A stretch of 7,930 bases of DNA from Candidatus Nanopelagicales bacterium (GTDB lineage: Bacteria > Actinomycetota > Actinomycetes > S36-B12), in contig JAGYOB010000045.1 of assembly GCA_018399515.1 (NCBI GenBank), positions 1 through 7,930 on the forward strand, written 5' to 3'. Numbering within the stretch: the stretch's first letter is position 1; each line of letters opens with the position of its first letter. Under the pieces are notes generated by a model that was given only the letters and a program-made list of their open reading frames with translations, was not told the origin of the DNA and searched no databases. Position numbers and translations under genes: made by a program. Below, in pieces: positions 5,464-7,930 of the stretch.

Positions 5464-7659
5464 TCAGGATCCTTCGTCGCCTGCCCAGTGCAACCACACC
5501 GCGCCCAGCGGAGGAATGGCGATGTCCGCCGACACCGGACGATCGTGACACGGTGGACCTGCGGCAGTGACCTGGCCGAGATTGCCGACGCCGGAGCCTC
5601 CGTAGTCGGATGCGTCGGTGTTGAGGATCTCCACCCACCGACCGGCACGGGGTAACCCGACCCGGTAATCCAGTCGCGGAACGGGCGAGAAGTTCACCGC
5701 GCACGCGGCCACGCCACCGGCGGCATCCTGGCGCATCCAGGTGAACACGTTGTGTTCGGCGTCATCGGCGTTGAGCCACGCGAAGCCCTCGGGTTCATCA
5801 TCGAGTTGCCACAGCGCCGGAGTGGCGCGGTAGGCATAGTTGATGTCGGTCAGTGCGCGCGCGATGCCCTGGTGTTCGGCGAAATCCAGCAGCCACCAGT
5901 CGAGTCCGGTGTCGGCGTTCCACTCGGCAGATTGTGCGAACTCCGATCCCATGAAGAGCAGCTTCCTGCCAGGGTGGGCCCACATGAACGCAAGATAGGC
6001 GCGCAGTGTCGCCAGCTGCTGCCAGCGATCACCGGGCATGCGTCCGATAAGGGAGGACTTGCCGTGCACGACCTCGTCGTGCGAGATCGGCAGGACGAAG
6101 TGCTCGCTGTAGGCGTACATCATCGCGAAGGTCATCTGGTCGTGGTGGTACTGGCGATGAACAGCTTCATGCTTGACGTAATCCAGCGAGTCGTGCATCC
6201 AGCCCATGTTCCATTTCAAGCCGAAACCAAGTCCGCCGAGGTCGGTGGGTCGAGTGACGCCTGGCCACGATGTGGACTCCTCGGCGATCGTCACGATGCC
6301 CGGTACGCGCTTATAGGCCGTTGCATTCATCTCCTGCAGGAAGGACACCGCGTCGAGGTTTTCTCGCCCACCGAGGGCGTTGGGAGTCCACTGGCCTTCT
6401 TCGCGGGAGTAGTCCAGGTACAGCATCGAGGCGACCGCGTCGACGCGCAGGCCGTCGACGTGGAATTCCTCGAGCCAGAACAGCGCGTTGGCGACGAGGA
6501 AATTGCGTACCTCGCTTCGACCGAAATCAAAGACGTAGGTTCCCCAGTCCGGATGCTCGCCACGCATCGGATCGGCGTGCTCATACAACGCTGTTCCATC
6601 GAATCGGGCCAGGGCCCAGTCGTCTTTGGGAAAGTGTGCGGGAACCCAGTCGACGATGACGCCGATATCGGCCTGATGGAGGGTGTCGATGAGGAAGCGC
6701 AGGTCATCGGGAGAGCCGAATCGCGACGTCGGTGCGAAGTAGGACGTCACCTGATAGCCCCAGGATCCGCCGAACGGATGCTCGGCTACGGGCAGGAACT
6801 CCACGTGGGTGAATCCGTGTCGCACCACGTAGTCGGTCAATTCGGTGGCCAGCCCCCGGTAGTCCAAACCCGGCCGCCAGGAGCCGAGGTGCACCTCGTA
6901 GGTCGACATCGCAGACCGCAGGACGTCGCGTCGGGAGCGGTCGGCCATCCAGTCATCGTCGGCCCAGGTGTACTCGGAGGTGAACACCACCGAGCCGGTC
7001 GCCGGTGGCACCTCGGTGGCGAAAGCCAGGGGATCGGCCTTCTCCCGCCAGATTCCGTCACGACCGAGGATCGCGAACTTGTATATCGTTCCCGCACCGA
7101 TATCGGGGACGAACAACTCCCAGACTCCCGATGAGCCGAGGCTGCGCATCGGATGTGCCGTGGCATCCCAGTGATTGAAGTCGCCGACGACCCGGATGCC
7201 CTGGGCGTTGGGAGCCCAGACCGCGAAGGACACTCCACCCACATCGCCGAGTGGACTGGCATAGACATGCTCGTGCGCACCGAGGACCTGCCACAGTTGC
7301 TCGTGGCGACCCTCACCGATGAGATGCCGATCGATCTCGCCCACCGTTGGCCAGAAGCGGTACGGATCGTCGGCCGGATAGGTCAGCCGACCGTAGGTGA
7401 CCTCGAGTCGGTAGTCGGGGATCTGCCGCGTCGGCAGTGTCGCCTGCCAGACACCGCGATGCAGGTGGGCCAGGGGAATCCGTTCACCGTCGACGAGTGC
7501 CGTCACCGAGTCGGCCATAGGTCGCAGGGCACGCAGGACGATCTCCTCGCCTACCTGATGGGGACCGAGAATTGAGTGCGGATCGTGGTGGCGGCCATCC
7601 ACGATCTGGTCGATCTGCTCGAGATCGACCGTCGCTACGTCGGATTCGTGATGGCTCAT
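5464..7659 (-). CDS. glgB: 1,4-alpha-glucan branching enzyme
   Basis: This GH13 enzyme of 731 residues cuts alpha-1,4-glucan chains and rejoins the pieces as alpha-1,6 branches. An N1 beta-sandwich module (about 10-115) is followed by CBM48 (about 130-235, with WAPNAQGIRVVGDFNHWD), the catalytic barrel (about 250-620) and a C-terminal all-beta domain. Catalytic residues are nucleophile D407 (DGLRVDAVASMLY), acid/base E460 (IAEESTSWPGV) and D528 (SHDEVVHGK). The DWVPAHF loop (337-343) is intact. The start is placed at ATG 7659, because AGGCGGG lies exactly 7 nt upstream. The GTG at 7665, which overlaps the glgE stop, would leave only 1 nt. The 731-residue length equals what I recall for M. tuberculosis GlgB. 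The stop is 6 nt from the convergent thioredoxin-TPR stop. It is cotranscribed with glgE. Confidence 0.96.
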   Translation of the reverse strand: MSHHESDVATVDLEQIDQIVDGRHHDPHSILGPHQVGEEIVLRALRPMADSVTALVDGERIPLAHLHRGVWQATLPTRQIPDYRLEVTYGRLTYPADDPYRFWPTVGEIDRHLIGEGRHEQLWQVLGAHEHVYASPLGDVGGVSFAVWAPNAQGIRVVGDFNHWDATAHPMRSLGSSGVWELFVPDIGAGTIYKFAILGRDGIWREKADPLAFATEVPPATGSVVFTSEYTWADDDWMADRSRRDVLRSAMSTYEVHLGSWRPGLDYRGLATELTDYVVRHGFTHVEFLPVAEHPFGGSWGYQVTSYFAPTSRFGSPDDLRFLIDTLHQADIGVIVDWVPAHFPKDDWALARFDGTALYEHADPMRGEHPDWGTYVFDFGRSEVRNFLVANALFWLEEFHVDGLRVDAVASMLYLDYSREEGQWTPNALGGRENLDAVSFLQEMNATAYKRVPGIVTIAEESTSWPGVTRPTDLGGLGFGLKWNMGWMHDSLDYVKHEAVHRQYHHDQMTFAMMYAYSEHFVLPISHDEVVHGKSSLIGRMPGDRWQQLATLRAYLAFMWAHPGRKLLFMGSEFAQSAEWNADTGLDWWLLDFAEHQGIARALTDINYAYRATPALWQLDDEPEGFAWLNADDAEHNVFTWMRQDAAGGVAACAVNFSPVPRLDYRVGLPRAGRWVEILNTDASDYGGSGVGNLGQVTAAGPPCHDRPVSADIAIPPLGAVWLHWAGDEGS

Positions 7660-7661
7660 CG

Positions 7662-7930
7662 TCACGCCCGCCTGACATGGACGATGTGGGCGACCTCAGC
7701 GCGGGGGTCGAGGCGCACGTAGTCGTCTTGGCCCCAGGTCCAGGTTCGATCGGTGATGAGGTCGTGGGCGATGAAGCGATCGGTCCAGTCCAGGCCGAGG
7801 GTCGGCATGTCCCACCACACGGTCGCCTCCTGGGGCTGATGCGGATCGAGAGTGACGACCACGAGCACCAGGTCGTCGCCGTGCTGCTTGGAGTAGGCGA
7901 TCACCGCGTCGTTGTCGGGGTGGTGGAAGC
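7662..7930 (-). CDS. glgE: C-terminal part of GlgE, maltose-1-phosphate maltosyltransferase (cut by the window edge)
   Basis: About 89 codons are present, ending in TGA at 7664-7662; the frame is open to the right edge with no start inside it. The fragment begins FHHPDNDAVIAYSK and continues with a strand-rich pattern (LVLVVVTLDP, EATVWWDMPTLGL, TWTWGQDDYVRLDP, VAHIVHV) typical of the C-terminal beta domain of GlgE. GlgE is a GH13 enzyme that transfers maltosyl units from alpha-maltose-1-phosphate to the non-reducing end of alpha-glucans. The catalytic barrel lies outside the window, so activity cannot be judged. Its stop is 2 nt from the glgB ATG. The glgE-glgB pairing is the arrangement known in mycobacteria and streptomycetes, where GlgE makes linear chains that GlgB branches. 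Confidence 0.9.
   Translation of the reverse strand, partial: FHHPDNDAVIAYSKQHGDDLVLVVVTLDPHQPQEATVWWDMPTLGLDWTDRFIAHDLITDRTWTWGQDDYVRLDPRAEVAHIVHVRRA
7667..7673 (-). promoter_or_regulatory. Ribosome binding site deciding the glgB start
   Basis: AGGCGGG on the minus strand, lying inside the last codons of glgE, is 7 nt from the ATG at 7659. It is only 1 nt from the GTG at 7665. The spacing supports the ATG and implies that translation of glgB is coupled to glgE. Confidence 0.6.

Noticed and set aside
5453..5466. Near-symmetric TGATCGCGGTCA across the convergent stops, considered as a bidirectional terminator
   Set aside because: Only about four pairs remain once a loop is allowed, and no U-run follows on either strand, so it is too weak.
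5752..7134. 460-codon open frame on the plus strand opposite glgB
   Set aside because: It lies fully inside a branching enzyme gene with all catalytic motifs. It has no ribosome binding site of note and no recognisable domain, so it is a codon-bias mirror frame.
7663..7665. GTG start for glgB overlapping the glgE stop as GTGA
   Set aside because: The overlap is attractive, but AGGCGGG would be only 1 nt from this codon. The ATG two codons on has 7-nt spacing and gives 731 residues.

Overview
The window reads as chromosomal DNA of a high-GC Gram-positive bacterium (Actinomycetota). The evidence is the strong G/C preference at third codon positions, frequent GTG starts, a GlgE-type maltosyltransferase next to a 731-residue GlgB, and a mycobacterial-looking gene order. 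I cannot name a genus. Coding density is high: six complete protein genes of recognisable family, one small membrane protein, and two genes cut by the window edges. I see no rRNA, tRNA, CRISPR or insertion sequence.

Layout. Positions 1-2239 are on the minus strand. Read in transcription order they hold methylmalonyl-CoA epimerase (2239-1796), a 64-residue two-helix membrane protein (1787-1593), a control region with a 16-bp perfect palindrome, crotonyl-CoA carboxylase/reductase (1493-153), a 97-nt spacer with a stem-loop, and the first codons of another gene (53 to the left edge). A divergent spacer (2240-2323) separates these from a plus-strand run: acetyl-CoA acetyltransferase (2324-3559), the MeaB-type G3E GTPase (3573-4556) and a thioredoxin-TPR protein (4561-5457). 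Six bases later, facing the other way, ends glgB (7659-5464). It sits directly behind the C-terminus of glgE, which enters from the right edge.

How the genes fit together. The left half is acyl-CoA chemistry. The thiolase condenses two acetyl-CoA. Ccr reductively carboxylates crotonyl-CoA to ethylmalonyl-CoA. The epimerase turns over ethylmalonyl-CoA and/or methylmalonyl-CoA. MeaB protects a B12-dependent acyl-CoA mutase. These are pieces of the ethylmalonyl-CoA pathway and of methylmalonyl-CoA metabolism, but no mutase lies inside the window. The right half is alpha-glucan synthesis: GlgE extends chains from maltose-1-phosphate and GlgB adds alpha-1,6 branches.

The most interesting non-coding signals are the palindrome that would sit over the start of ccr transcription, and the stem-loop after ccr. 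One pair in that stem-loop holds only as G.U on the ccr strand. The enzyme families are all known. I found no convincing wholly new system; the novelty candidates are the regulatory elements, the small membrane protein, and the specific grouping of genes.
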